From assembly GCA_945859605.1 (NCBI GenBank), contig OX243815.1, positions 39,853,959-39,917,958 of the forward strand: a stretch of 64,000 nucleotides of DNA, in the 5' to 3' direction. The position numbers were made by a program, and so were the translations under genes. The DNA comes from Lumbricus rubellus (lineage: Eukaryota > Annelida > Clitellata > Crassiclitellata > Lumbricidae). Of the stretch, positions 14,001 through 23,667 are shown piece by piece (positions within the stretch are counted from its first letter, which is position 1; each line of letters starts with the position of its first letter). The notes under the pieces were generated by a model. It saw nothing but the letters and a program-made list of their open reading frames with translations, was not told where the DNA came from and did no database searches.

Positions 14001-17000
14001 TCAAAAACGAAAGCGGCCTTTCACCATTCTTGGGCTCTATCCGCTGTCAGGAAGGGACGGTGTGAGGAAGGAAAGGAGCGGAGGGAGCGGGACGAAGAGG
14101 GAGGGGAAGGGGAGGGTCTTTTCTGCCACAGCAACGCGTGGCCGGGTACAGCTAGTTTTATAATAAACATTAAAAATATACATGTATACAAATGCAGTAT
14201 GGAATGCATACCACATATGCATTCATACATACATACATACATACATGCATACATACATACATACATACATACATACATACATACATACATACATACATAC
14301 ATACATACATACATACATACATACATACATACATACATACATACATACATACACAAAGGTACATACATACATACATACATACATACATACATACATACAT
14401 ACATACATACATACATACATACATACATACATACATACATACATACATACATACATACATACATACATACATACATACATACACACACGTACATACATAC
14501 ATACATACATACATACATACATACATACATACATACATACATACATACATACATACATACATACATACATACATACATACATACATACATACATACATAC
14601 ATACATACATACATACATACATACATACATACATACATACATACATACATACATACATACATACATACATACATACATACATACATGCATACATACATGC
14701 ATACATTCATTCAGCTGTCTAGCTGCAGTTAACTTGATGACCTCATACCGCCTTCGGTTGAATTCTGATAAAACCCGATTTATTTGTGGTCGGATAGAAT
14801 CTATATATTTTGATTTATCTTTGTGCCCTTCGCCGTTTTCTCTGATAACACATTCTCATGGGCGCCTGCAGTTATTTTCGCAGGAGGGACAAAACATATT
14901 AACGATCTTGGTGAAATTTTTAAGAAGAGCTGGATGATGCAAAGCCAGAAATTAACAACGTAGGCTAGATATTTTTCACAGAGGCTTAATTCCGAATGTA
15001 AATTTATCAGTTTCACTTTTGTAGGCTACATGCCTATCACAACCATAATTTTGGCAATTGCTGTAATGCAAAATAAGAAAAGCATTCAAACGCAGTAGTT
15101 AAAAATATGATCTGACTCTGGGACCTAGTTCATAATCGTCAACCATGGGTGGAGTTGGGTTTCCGGGGGGGGGGGTTTGGGGGGAGCTAAAAAATTGGGC
15201 TATAGTTGGAGCGGAGAGTCTAAAAAAAATTTTCCTCGGCCCCAAAAAGTTGATGACCTTTTTTAGACATCGGGTCAAAATCTCATAAAAACCGTACTAT
15301 TTTCTAGGACAAAAAGTTGATGACCTTTTTTAGTCATTCGATTTGAAGTTTCGTTCGTGAAAAAGGCCATTTCCCCGAATATATTCTCGAGTCTGGGTCT
15401 TCTTGGGGGTGAGGGGGGGATGGCACTGGTGGGCCAAGGGCTGACCCCTGGAAAAGATTTTCATGGTAAAAAAACTGAGTCTGGGCCTTCTTCTAGCCCC
15501 TGATAAACTCCGCCCATGTCGTCAACGTAAAATCTAAATTTGTAATTGTAATTGTAATCGAACATTTATAATATAGCCCCACTTCAAGAGAACTCTTCAG
15601 AAGCGCTCCCGACCTGACACCAAACCATAATCAAAGAGAATGGTTTTCAAACGCTTGCGCAAAAGGGGCAAAGAGAGACAAAGAAGTTCATTACGGAGAC
15701 TAATAGGTAACTTATTCCAGAAAGACGGACCCACCATAGCAAAACTTCTATGCAGCAATGTGGAAGATCGAGCCATAGGAACAACCAGGTAATTGGCAGA
15801 GCGTTGGAATCTACGGCCTGGAATGGATAGTACAGGCACACAAAGCTCCATGAGATAGATCGGCAATTACGCATGAGCATTATACACCGTGACTCAAAAA
15901 AAGTAAGCCAAATTGTTTTGCATATATCTCTAATACCTGATGACATATGAAGCTACAATTTTCCAAATATTTAGAGAAGTGGACCAAGAATATAATTCCA
16001 AAATTTCATGAAATAAAGTTGAACGGATAAAAAGATATGAATATTTAAACTTCATATACCGAAATTGCAGTTTACAAGCAATTTTCTGTCAGATTCAATA
16101 AAAAGTAAGCCAAACAATTTTTTTTACATCTCTGATGTCTGATGAGTAATCATAAAAACTTTTTCCAGATATTTAAGGAATTGAACCAAGAATAGGATTC
16201 CAAAATTTCATGTCATAAATGTGAAGGGCTAGAAGGATATGGATATTTCAACTTCATCACCCGAAATTTCAGCTTTCAGCAAGTCTGTTATTGTGTAGAC
16301 TTCATTTCTCCCACATTATGGCCTCCGAACAGTCCAGATTTGAATCCTGTCGACTATAAAATGTGGAGCGTGATGCAAGATCGAGCCTACCAGACAACAA
16401 TCCATGATATAAACGATCTGAAGCAACGCTTGTTGGAAGTGCGGGATGGCCTGAACCAAAAGATATTCGACGTTGCTGTTGCCATTGCAATGGCGCCAGC
16501 GCCCTCAGGCTTGCGTGCAAGCAGGAGGGGGACATTTTGAGCATCTTATTTAATTAAATTATCAAACCATACTGTTGGGGTCATATTGGTAGTTCAATTC
16601 TCTACATATCTGGAAAATTTTTGAATGATTAATCATCAGGCATTGGAGATAATAGGGAAACAGTTTATCGAATCTGACAGAAAATTGCTTGTAAACTGCA
16701 ATTTCGGTATATGAAGTTTAAATATTCATATCTTTTTATCCGTTCAACTTTATTTCATGAAATTTTGGAATCATATTCTTGGTCCACTTCTATAAATATT
16801 TGGAAAATTTTAGCTTGATATGTCATCAGGTGTTAGAGATATATGCAAAACAATTTGGCTTACTTTTTTGAGTCACGGTGTATGTCTAAAGAGCACCAAT
16901 TGAAAGCAAAACACAGCTGGGGCACAATAAAATTAATAGCCTAATTACTCACTATACATGTGGCTTAATTGTTCACGATCGATCCTCGTCTGCTTGAATT

Positions 17001-17252
17001 CTTTGCCACTTAATTCCTCTCTTGCGCTATAATTAATATAGCCTAAATGTAATGAATATCAGAATAGAAAGACTTTTGGCGCTTTAAGTGTCTATAAAAG
17101 ACCGCGCGAACTATGGAACATATGGATCAGAGACTGGTGCAATAAAATCACGTTTGACTAACCCAGAAGATGAAGTTGAAAATGGTCAGCAACAGTTTCA
17201 TGCACGTAACAGCCGGACTGGACTGTAGCGCCGATCCTATTCTGCCGGCCAT
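5015..17252 (-). CDS. Tetraspanin, CD63-like, complete seven-exon gene
   Basis: Seven exons on the minus strand join in frame, all with phase-0 introns: 17163-17252 (ATG), 11604-11792, 10476-10550, 9458-9553, 7152-7292, 5687-5770 and 5015-5086 (stop). The product is 248 residues, usual for the family, and the 189/75/96/84-bp exons match the classical tetraspanin pattern. Four membrane spans are seen: TM1 across exons 1-2, TM2 in exon 2, TM3 with the conserved Glu in exon 3, and TM4 in exons 6-7. The large extracellular loop has CCG, PDSCC, a further Cys, and GC, giving six cysteines, plus two N-glycosylation sites (NWT, NFT). Cysteines near the membrane (VTCMK, GCLC, LSCCL) are likely palmitoylated. 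The tail ends KSKYEQVA; YEQV fits the YxxPhi lysosomal/endocytic sorting signal, as in CD63. Intron 1 is over 5 kb and full of repeats. Two donor sites are expanded into minisatellites (described separately). Confidence 0.93.
5818..5925 (-). mobile_element. L2/CR1-like LINE 3'-end fragment
   Basis: The + strand reads TAATTGTAATTGTAATCGAAC, then TATATAGCGCCACTTCAAGAG. This is the same 3' end as the longer ORF2 fragment starting at 15538, in the same orientation. It lies in a tetraspanin intron. Confidence 0.65.
6834..7052 (+). mobile_element. tRNA-derived SINE, copy 2
   Basis: The head begins ACGCGGTGGTGCAGTGGTGG and has B box GGTTCGAATCC. Its first ~70 bases can still fold as a tRNA-like cloverleaf, closed by CACCGCGT. 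The body and the tail CTTGAAGGGACGCTATAAC follow. It lies in the tetraspanin intron between exons 5 and 6. Confidence 0.85.
7743..9420. mobile_element. hAT-like non-autonomous element with internal minisatellite and nested LINE
   Basis: Terminal inverted repeats are CAGGGGCGGATACAGA on the left and the complement of CAGAGGCGGATCCAAA on the right. The flanks are GTCCTGTC and GTCCGTCC, a degenerate 8-bp duplication. The inside is a ~65-bp tandem repeat containing TTTTTTAGTCATCTGATC at 7830-7960 and 9074-9320. It is split by a LINE at 7961-9073. Confidence 0.7.
7961..9073 (+). mobile_element. CR1/L2-like LINE, 5'-truncated, 3' half of ORF2
   Basis: An open frame of 255 codons (7969-8736) encodes the part of a non-LTR reverse transcriptase after the YADD box. 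Visible motifs are SLNVKKSNCIIF, STKFLGVYIDQ, YCNMIW and the C-terminal GPANWNSLPKEIR, typical of CR1/L2-type ORF2. A ~330-bp 3' UTR ends in CAATAAAACAATTTGAATTT. Because the host minisatellite is known, the breakpoints can be read: GAGA is duplicated on both sides. The frame has no stop, so the insertion is fairly young, but it is severely 5'-truncated and cannot act alone. Confidence 0.88.
10195..10475. repeat. Minisatellite repeating the tetraspanin exon 3 splice donor
   Basis: Read on the gene strand, the exon ends AG followed by GTAGGAAATTAGG, and the intron then repeats AGGTAGAAATTAGGAATATG nine more times in 26- or ~32-bp units. Each unit restores an AG|GTAGAA donor-like site. TACCT cores (minus-strand donors) are at about 10205, 10236, 10262, 10293, 10325, 10351, 10382, 10415 and 10446, before the true one at about 10473. 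Confidence 0.9.
10618..10800. mobile_element. hAT-like element left end, fragment
   Basis: CAGGGGCGGATACAGAAATT matches the left terminus of the element at 7743. The text that follows (AAAATTTTCGAAGATCTTAG) is of the same type. No right terminus is seen, so it is treated as a remnant. Confidence 0.45.
10885..11633. repeat. 37-bp minisatellite repeating the tetraspanin exon 2 splice donor (~20 copies)
   Basis: On the gene strand each unit is the last 30 bases of exon 2 (ending CTCTGCTCTACATG) plus the first 7 of the intron (GTAAGAT, GTAAGAG or GTAAGAC). There are 20 copies. The one at the exon (donor at 11602-11603) is the only one that keeps the reading frame open, since reading on meets a TAG in the next copy. 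GTAAGA is kept in every copy; most variation is at intron base +7 and at the GAG(C/G)AG position. Confidence 0.96.
11851..12115 (-). mobile_element. SINE of a second tRNA-derived type
   Basis: On the minus strand it has an internal promoter-like B box (GGTTCAAGCC), a body with GACGCGGTGGCGCAAG, and a tail of ATC repeats (CATCATCATCAAAT). It lies in tetraspanin intron 1. Confidence 0.55.
13192..13547. mobile_element. hAT-like MITE (356 bp)
   Basis: The ends are CAGTGGCGGATTTAG and its exact complement CTAAATCCGCCACTG. The flanks CCCACTGC and CCCACTGG form an 8-bp duplication with one change. There is no coding capacity. Confidence 0.85.
13679..14157 (-). mobile_element. Unclassified ~0.45-kb repeat, copy 1
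   Basis: The minus strand starts TAGCTGTACCCGGCCACGCG and ends near ATTTATATAGAT. A second copy in the other orientation is at 61801-62208. Both share CGTCTGGTCACTG and a purine- or pyrimidine-rich stretch just inside the head. The family is unknown to me; Penelope-like or Helitron-like ends are possibilities I cannot settle. Confidence 0.5.
14221..14708. repeat. (CATA)n microsatellite, ~490 bp
   Basis: Almost pure CATA repeats with a few interruptions (ACAAAGGT at 14352, ACACACGT near 14481, two CATGCATA variants at the end). The repeat leaves four frames open on both strands, but these are not genes. Confidence 0.98.
15144..15518. mobile_element. hAT-like MITE with perfect 8-bp target duplication
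   Basis: Inverted ends: CATGGGTGGAGTT on the left and the complement of CATGGGCGGAGTT on the right. TCGTCAAC is duplicated exactly at 15136-15143 and 15519-15526. The inside holds G-runs and two copies of the TGATGACCTTTTTTAG module. Confidence 0.9.
15538..16960 (-). mobile_element. L2/CR1-like LINE ORF2 C-terminal fragment, split by a mariner
   Basis: The minus-strand frame ending at 15597 shows SFAMVGPSFWNKLPISLRNE and LRKRLKTILFDYG, the C-terminus of a CR1/L2-type ORF2. The 3' tail repeats TTACAA. The coding side is interrupted at 15883 by a mariner element and appears to resume after 16882 (through about 16960). Confidence 0.7.
15885..16880 (+). mobile_element. mariner-type element with ~220-bp inverted repeats and a transposase remnant
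   Basis: The ends are CACCGTGACTCAAAAAAAGT and its complement, with TA on both sides (15883-15884, 16881-16882). The inverted arms extend over 200 bp each, to about 16095 and 16670. Between them a frame at about 16305-16500 reads WPPNSPDLNPVDYKMW and DLKQRLLEVRDGLNQ, the C-terminal third of a mariner transposase. A diverged second set of mariner ends sits inside the outer arms. It cannot move by itself. Confidence 0.88.
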
Positions 17253-19503
17253 TTCGTCCTCAGAAGAATCTTAAGTTTTTTTACTCCTTCGAATGACGAA
17301 CAACAAAACCTCAGATGATCGTCTGCTTCTACTGTTGTTGGCGCCGTCGTCGCTCTTCTGCCAAACGACAACTGCAGTCAGATTTCGACAGATTTTAGTC
17401 GATATGTGCAGTGTGTAATATATCTGCGCATGCACTGGCCTCCGCAACGACGATAGGCGCACAGATCATCCGACGAGTACACAACGCAGGGCATGGCGTC
17501 GCCGGTCGCTTGATGTCGCCCCGTTACTTACACATAATGAATTATTACGATGCTTGTTGCCTCTCGCCGGCTCTATCGATTGAGCGTCTGTGGTGCGCAG
17601 CAGACACTCTGACGTCATTTTTGATGCGCTATAAATAAATAAGCGGCCGGTGGCGCAGAACGCCTACGCACCCGTGTGATGTCCACATTGGCATCATGAA
17701 TATTAATTAGATTAGTGATTTCGTGATTAATTACCGTTTGTGATGCCATCAACTGTTCAACAACATCTGGTTACAAAAGGCGTCCATTGACGGAAGGATC
17801 TTAATGGTGCGTAGGCGTAGTACCTGTGGGCTGAGCAGTGCGCAGTTCCCAAAAATTTCTCAGTAGTAGATTTTGAGGGGCCATGAATGTATTATTATTT
17901 TTTATTTTCGTATTATTATTACTTATATATTATGCTGCAGCAGCAACAGTAGTAGACCTAGTAGCAGTAATAATAATAATTGTAACAATAATAGGCCTAA
18001 TAATAAATAATAATAATACAAATCCCGAACACAAGGTCTAACCCTCCAGACAAATGTCCTGCATATGCAACATATGCAGATTATGAGGGTCTATGAATGT
18101 ATTATCACAGAATAAAAAGCAATGCTCTACAATTAAGCCATCCTACTCCTGTACAACAATTTCCAAATTTCTTTGATCATAAGATATTATGTGGACAGGC
18201 AATTTGTAGGTATCTCGCACACAACCTATTAGAGATCTTTAAAAGACATAAAAGGTACAAAACTGGAAAACATTTTTGAGCCGCAGAAGGCCAGAACTTT
18301 AATCTTGTAACTCTTCTGCCAAGTAGGCTAGCCTCTCATAATTTTCAGTGTTACAATCCACACTAGTCACAATCAGATAATAGCTGCTAGCCAGGATCTT
18401 TTGAAAAGATGGTAAACTACATGACATAATATCACTCCAGCAATCAAAACACAGAGATCCCAATTTACATACACTATAAATTATCATTACAATATTTTAT
18501 AATGCACATGTTAAAATACAATAGCGTTTGTTACCGCCTTACGTCTGAAGTCAAGAAGTGCATACAATGACCATCAAGAGACAATTGATAACACTGAACA
18601 ATTGTAAATGAAGGACTTCCTAAACGTCATTATACAGTGAACGTTTGAACCTGTCCTTTTCCCATAAAAAGATGAATGTTCTACCCAATCAGCAACCGTA
18701 CCCAAAACAAATACACGCACTGCAAATGGCAGCAATGGAAAGCACAAGACATTGTTTGATGGTGATACACGTAGATTGTACTTAGCGAGCTCAATCCAAT
18801 TTAACTCATTTCCGTTCAGTTGAAAATGGCAACTCCTTCACGTTCAGAAGCTTACAAGTTGTCTGTGGCAGTATACTGTGAAATGTGCTGTGAAACCAGG
18901 CATGATGTCAGTGGCAAATTCACATGAATTCACTTTCAAGTGTTTTTTACATTCTAACTGACAACCAGTTCATGGCTTATCCTCAAAATCCACAGCAGTA
19001 TTTCTCATACAAGTAATCTGAACTTGATAAACAGTTATCCCTTGGTAGAACATCCATGTAGCAAGTACTTATTAATTTTACACGTAGTATTTACAAACGG
19101 TAAGGGACTGCCCATATATTATGCACACAGGGGGGGAAGTCACCGGATTTAGGCGAGTTGCCTACAGATGTGCATACGGCAGGGTCGGCAAAATGTATGT
19201 AAACAGCAAACCAGAACAGTCAGCAAATTTTAGCTAGCAAAATGTTTAAAAAAATAGTAGCCATGATAAAACAATTGTCTATTGCTGAGTTTAGTTAATG
19301 AATGTAAAATTTGCAAGGGTATAGAGAAGCCTACATGTACTCCGTTTGTACAGAGGTGGAGTTTTACAAAATGTAACAACAGGAGAAGAGACTCGAAAAT
19401 ATCATTTTTTGCTTATGAAATATATGGATAGGCCTAGTTGTTAGATTCTAACTTCAGAAATAACAAGCAGCATGATAGCAACCCAGAAATGCACACGACA
19501 TTT
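17253..19503. other. Region between the tetraspanin start and the frataxin stop
   Basis: It should hold the tetraspanin promoter and 5' UTR (just above 17252) and the frataxin 3' UTR (just below 19504). I see no TATA box I would trust, no further exons, and no transposon with clear ends. Confidence 0.4.
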
Positions 19504-22500
19504 TCAACTAGTGGATCTACCATGATCACAAGCGGTAAAGTCAATGTCAGTCTTCAGTGAATCATGCAACTCTTGTGTGAGAAGCGCATGAAGAGATCTG
19601 TCCTCATATTTGTAAATCCATGTTCCGTTCACGAAATCATATCGCTTAGGACCGCTAAAACAGAAATCACCATGTAAACATTAATCTCATTATGAAATCA
19701 AGTTTTCAACAGCATTTTATACATAACATCATATAAAGCAATGATTTTTATGTAAAAACTCTATTTCAGTGACAATTTCAAATATAAAGAAATAATTTCA
19801 AACACTAATTACTAAATGGGGTGCGGTGGTGTACTGGTGGGTTCGGGGCCTTGGAGCCGAAAGGTTCAGGTTCGAATTCATCTCAAGTCGCCACATAGGG
19901 ACCTTGAGAAAGTCTTTCACTCGCGATTGCTCGTGCGCTTCGTCCCTCGATAGAGAGCCTGAAGGGGCGCTATAGTAAATGCAAGAAACATAATAAAAAT
20001 AATAAAATGACAGACGTTACTACTGTGTTGTTGCTTGTACACGAAAATGTAGCTAGCAATTGATTTATTAAATGATATTCTTACTTACTCAACTAACCAA
20101 TCAATTTCATATTTAATGATGAATAATTTCATATGTAATGATTTATAAGGCAAGTAACAGCACAGGCAGTTTGGCCAATTGGTTGAATGGAGAGTTAACC
20201 TGCGTGGAGAAGACAGCCAGAGTTGTTTATTCGGAGTCTGCTTGTTGATGACGTAAGTGCCAAGAGATGAACTCAGCTTCAGTGTAATGACACCATTCTG
20301 CAAAATCATCAACAACACCATTCTGTAAAATCATCAATAACACCATTCTGTAAAATAATCAATAACACCATTCTGTAAAATCATCAATAACACCATTCTG
20401 TAAAATCATCAATAACACCATTCTGTAAAATAATCAATAACACCATTCTGTAAAATCATCAATAACACCATTCTGTAAAATAATCAATAACACCATTCTG
20501 TAAAATCATCAATAACACCATTCTGCAAAATCATCAAAACAATAACATTCTGTAAAATCATCAATAATAACACCATTCTGCAAAATTATCAATAACACCA
20601 TTATGAAAAATCATCAATAACACCATTCTGTAAAATAATCAATAACACCATTCTGTAAAATCATCAATAACACCATTCTGTAAAATAATCAACAACACCA
20701 TTCTGTAAAATCATCAATAACACCATTCTGCAAAATCATCAAAACAACAACATTCTGTAAAATCATCAATAATAACACCATTCTGCAAAATCATCAATAT
20801 AACACCATTATGAAAAATCATCAACAACACCATTCTGTAAAACCATCAATAGCACCACTGTGTAAAATCATCAATAACGCCATTCTGTAAAATCATCAAT
20901 AACACCATTCTGTAAAAATCATCAATAACACCATTCTGTAAAATCATCAATAACACCATTCTGTAAAAATCATCAATAACACCATTCTGTAAAATCATTA
21001 ATAACACCATTCTGTAAAATCATCAATAACACCATTCTGTCAAATCATCAATAACACCATTCTGTAAAATCATCAATAACACCATTCTGTAAAAATCATC
21101 AATAACACCATTCTGTAAAATCATTAATAACACCATTCTGTAAAATCATCAATAACACTTGTCATTCTATAAAATCACTGAGGCTGAGTGATGTTTGAAT
21201 GTTAATACAAGGGCATGAAGTACAGGACACATAGTCAAAACCTGCTAGTCCCTTAAGGTTTACTCAGCCATAAGCAGCAGGAGAACAGATCATTGCCTAA
21301 AATTCACTCTCGTTTAATTTCTTTTCATGTTCACGCTATTTCATGTAAATCACACTGTGGTCTATCAGTTAGAGTTGAATAAACGAATATTATTATTATT
21401 ATAATCATCACATAATGACAATCAATATCATATATAATTAAACTTATTTGCGTCAAATAGAACTATGCAGTAATCAGAGAACATAAAATATGTTTAAAAT
21501 GCATTTAGTAAGTTCCCTTGACGGTAACAGCCCAGCCATTTAGATACCAGGTGACAAGGCAATTGACTAGCTGTGTGGCATGCTAGCTGATTGGAATCAC
21601 TTTAATGTGAATTTTATTCTGACATCCAACAGCTGGGAATTTTCTGTTATTTCATTTGACCAAAATTACCAAACTCACGGAAAACGAAACGTCAAATTCG
21701 CCGCCAGTTGCAGGAGAATCAGCCAACTCTTCTAACGTATCAGCTAACGATTCGAGTGTTTCATCCGCAATCCTGTTATATTCAACGTCCGAGAGTTGCC
21801 TGAAATGGATAAAGGCATTAATAAGAAAATCAATGATACACACACACAGATAGCCAAACTCACTTGTAAGTGAATATGTTTATATTTTAAATTACCAAAA
21901 TACATAATCGTAAAGTTACAATTAGCTAATGTGAATGTCGTAATATTTAACATATGTATATTCTGTTGAGACCCCTCCCCCACCATAAGCACTCGTATGC
22001 GTGGTGGACTGGTGGTGTAGTAGGGATGTTTGTTACCTTGCAGCCGGATGGTTGCAGGTTCGAATCCACCTCAAGACGCCGCATAGGGACCTTGAGCAAG
22101 TCCTCCACTCGCAAATACTCATTCGCTTCCATGTGAAACTCCGATTTAGTGTCTGTGCCGTAAACGGGAGCACTTCTGAGTAGTCTTCTTGAAGGGGCGC
22201 TATAACAAGTGCACATACATCTGGTGACCGCTCCTGCATATCTAATTATATGGACAGCTCGTAATGTTCATGGCTAATATACTCAACAGTGTTACTGTGA
22301 AAATCTGCAATATTATACCGATACTTAGTCAATTATTACATCACAATATTAATATTCTTTGCTTTAAATAATGTCACTTCAACCAATTCTCTCTTTACAT
22401 TGTTTTCTTCAAGCCTTGTTCGATCATGGTTCTATTGTATAAGATCAGGAGCACCTCTGATGAGCCTCTCTTAAGGTGGTGCTATATATGAATTTACAAT

Positions 22501-23631
22501 TACCATTAACAGTGTCAGCCAAAAAATCTAAAGCATGTCAGATTACATTAATCTTACTAATTTTTTAACTCTTGAGCATAGCATCGACCTCAGTTTTAAA
22601 AGCCAAAAACTACGTAAATAAATGGTCATTTATGAAGTTGCCAAGAGTTTTAAAAAATCTCAGCATAATGACCTGATCTGATCTCATTCTCGTGCGACGT
22701 TTACGTTGTATCTAATCGCCCCTCACTGCGTGCATGATTATATAGATCTAATCGCCCCTCACTGCGTAAAAGCCATACATGATTATATGGAAGAAGCAAC
22801 AACAGCCGGCAGGTGCATATACATATTATGCCATCAACAGCAATCCTGCTGTGAATGGTACATGTCCATTATCACCTTTCAAAATCATCAAGCCTTGTAC
22901 TTTTGTCTTTTGAACACCTAAATAATAAAGTTTCTTATCGCATTACATTGTTAAACATTGATTCACTTACGTCGTGATTTCATTTGCTGGTGGTGCTCCT
23001 CCATGAAGAAACCTAACTGCTCGTGCATAACTGGCTACAAGATTTTCATTTCTAGCAGATAAACGATGGTCAGACCGAACTGTGTACCCGAAGGATGCCT
23101 GGAAACAATAATTTTAAATTTCATTCATTCATTCATTCATTCTATGGACTAATTATACAGTGTCCCTTCACTCAGATAACATTTATTACTGAACAAGGGA
23201 ATAGTATGGTAAAAAAAAATTACACTACATTTTTTCAATCAGGTAACAAGAATTTTTCATCACAGCGAGAAACTAATTTCATGACATTGTCAGCAAGCTA
23301 ACTTCATCTATTGGATCAGTCATGTCATTTCCAAAACCGGTAACGGATATAATCCTCTGACAGATGCTACTGAATAACCACATGATACTAGCAAGTCGTA
23401 ACTTTAGAACTTATGACACTTTCACATCTAAAGTTCAGACCTACGTGAGCGATAATACAATAACCAATGATTATATAATTTTTCTATCTCTTTAAGCATA
23501 AACGCGTCAGTGCAAAAGCTTGACACTTTTACCTGTGTTACTAATCGTGTAAAATTTGAAAATCGACCATTTCGCCACGAAATTAATTGTTTATTTGACA
23601 AGTTAACACTTCGAAGTATTTTGGTCGCCAT
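19504..23631 (-). CDS. FXN: Frataxin, mitochondrial, complete five-exon gene
   Basis: Five exons on the minus strand join in frame: 23533-23631 (ATG), 22971-23098, 21679-21799, 20200-20297 and 19504-19654 (stop). The product is 198 residues. The first ~70 are basic, Ser/Asn-rich and nearly free of acid, a mitochondrial targeting sequence. Then come the acidic helix with [10 protein letters not shown], the strand [14 protein letters not shown], the family signature [19 protein letters not shown], and GPKRYDF with NGTWIY. Frataxin binds iron and activates the NFS1-ISCU complex in Fe-S cluster synthesis in the matrix. Exon 4 is 98 bp, as in vertebrate FXN. The start chosen is the first in-frame ATG; an out-of-frame ATG lies 8 bases upstream. 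Intron 3 carries a minisatellite made from the exon 4 acceptor. A Friedreich-type GAA expansion is not seen. Confidence 0.96.
19818..19990 (+). mobile_element. tRNA-derived SINE, copy 3
   Basis: Head GTGCGGTGGTGTACTGGTGG with B box GGTTCGAATTC and tail CTGAAGGGGCGCTATAG. It is shortened in the body relative to copies 1 and 2. It lies in the last frataxin intron. Confidence 0.8.
20285..21175. repeat. 25-bp minisatellite repeating the frataxin exon 4 splice acceptor (~35 copies)
   Basis: On the gene strand each unit is 13 intronic bases (GATGATTTTACAG) followed by 12 exonic bases (AATGGTGTTATT). The true junction reads GATGATTTTGCAG then AATGGTGTCATT, so the array duplicates the acceptor and the start of the exon. 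Most copies keep a usable pyrimidine-AG; a few have small indels or TATGAAAAATC variants that remove the AG. Confidence 0.96.
21998..22221 (+). mobile_element. tRNA-derived SINE, copy 4
   Basis: Head GTGGTGTAGTAGGGATG, B box GGTTCGAATCC, full body and tail CTTGAAGGGGCGCTATAAC. It is inserted in frataxin intron 2. Confidence 0.85.
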
Positions 23632-23667
23632 GCTGGCATTCAATTATATAGCGCGTGTTGTTGATCA

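Noticed and set aside
14221..14708. CRISPR-like array
   Set aside because: There are no spacers. This and the other arrays are plain tandem repeats in a eukaryotic genome.
14021..14937. Long open frames on both strands (up to ~250 codons) over the CATA repeat
   Set aside because: A 4-bp repeat without a stop codon stays open in several frames on both strands. The translated repeats (YIHT or MYVC) are artefacts.
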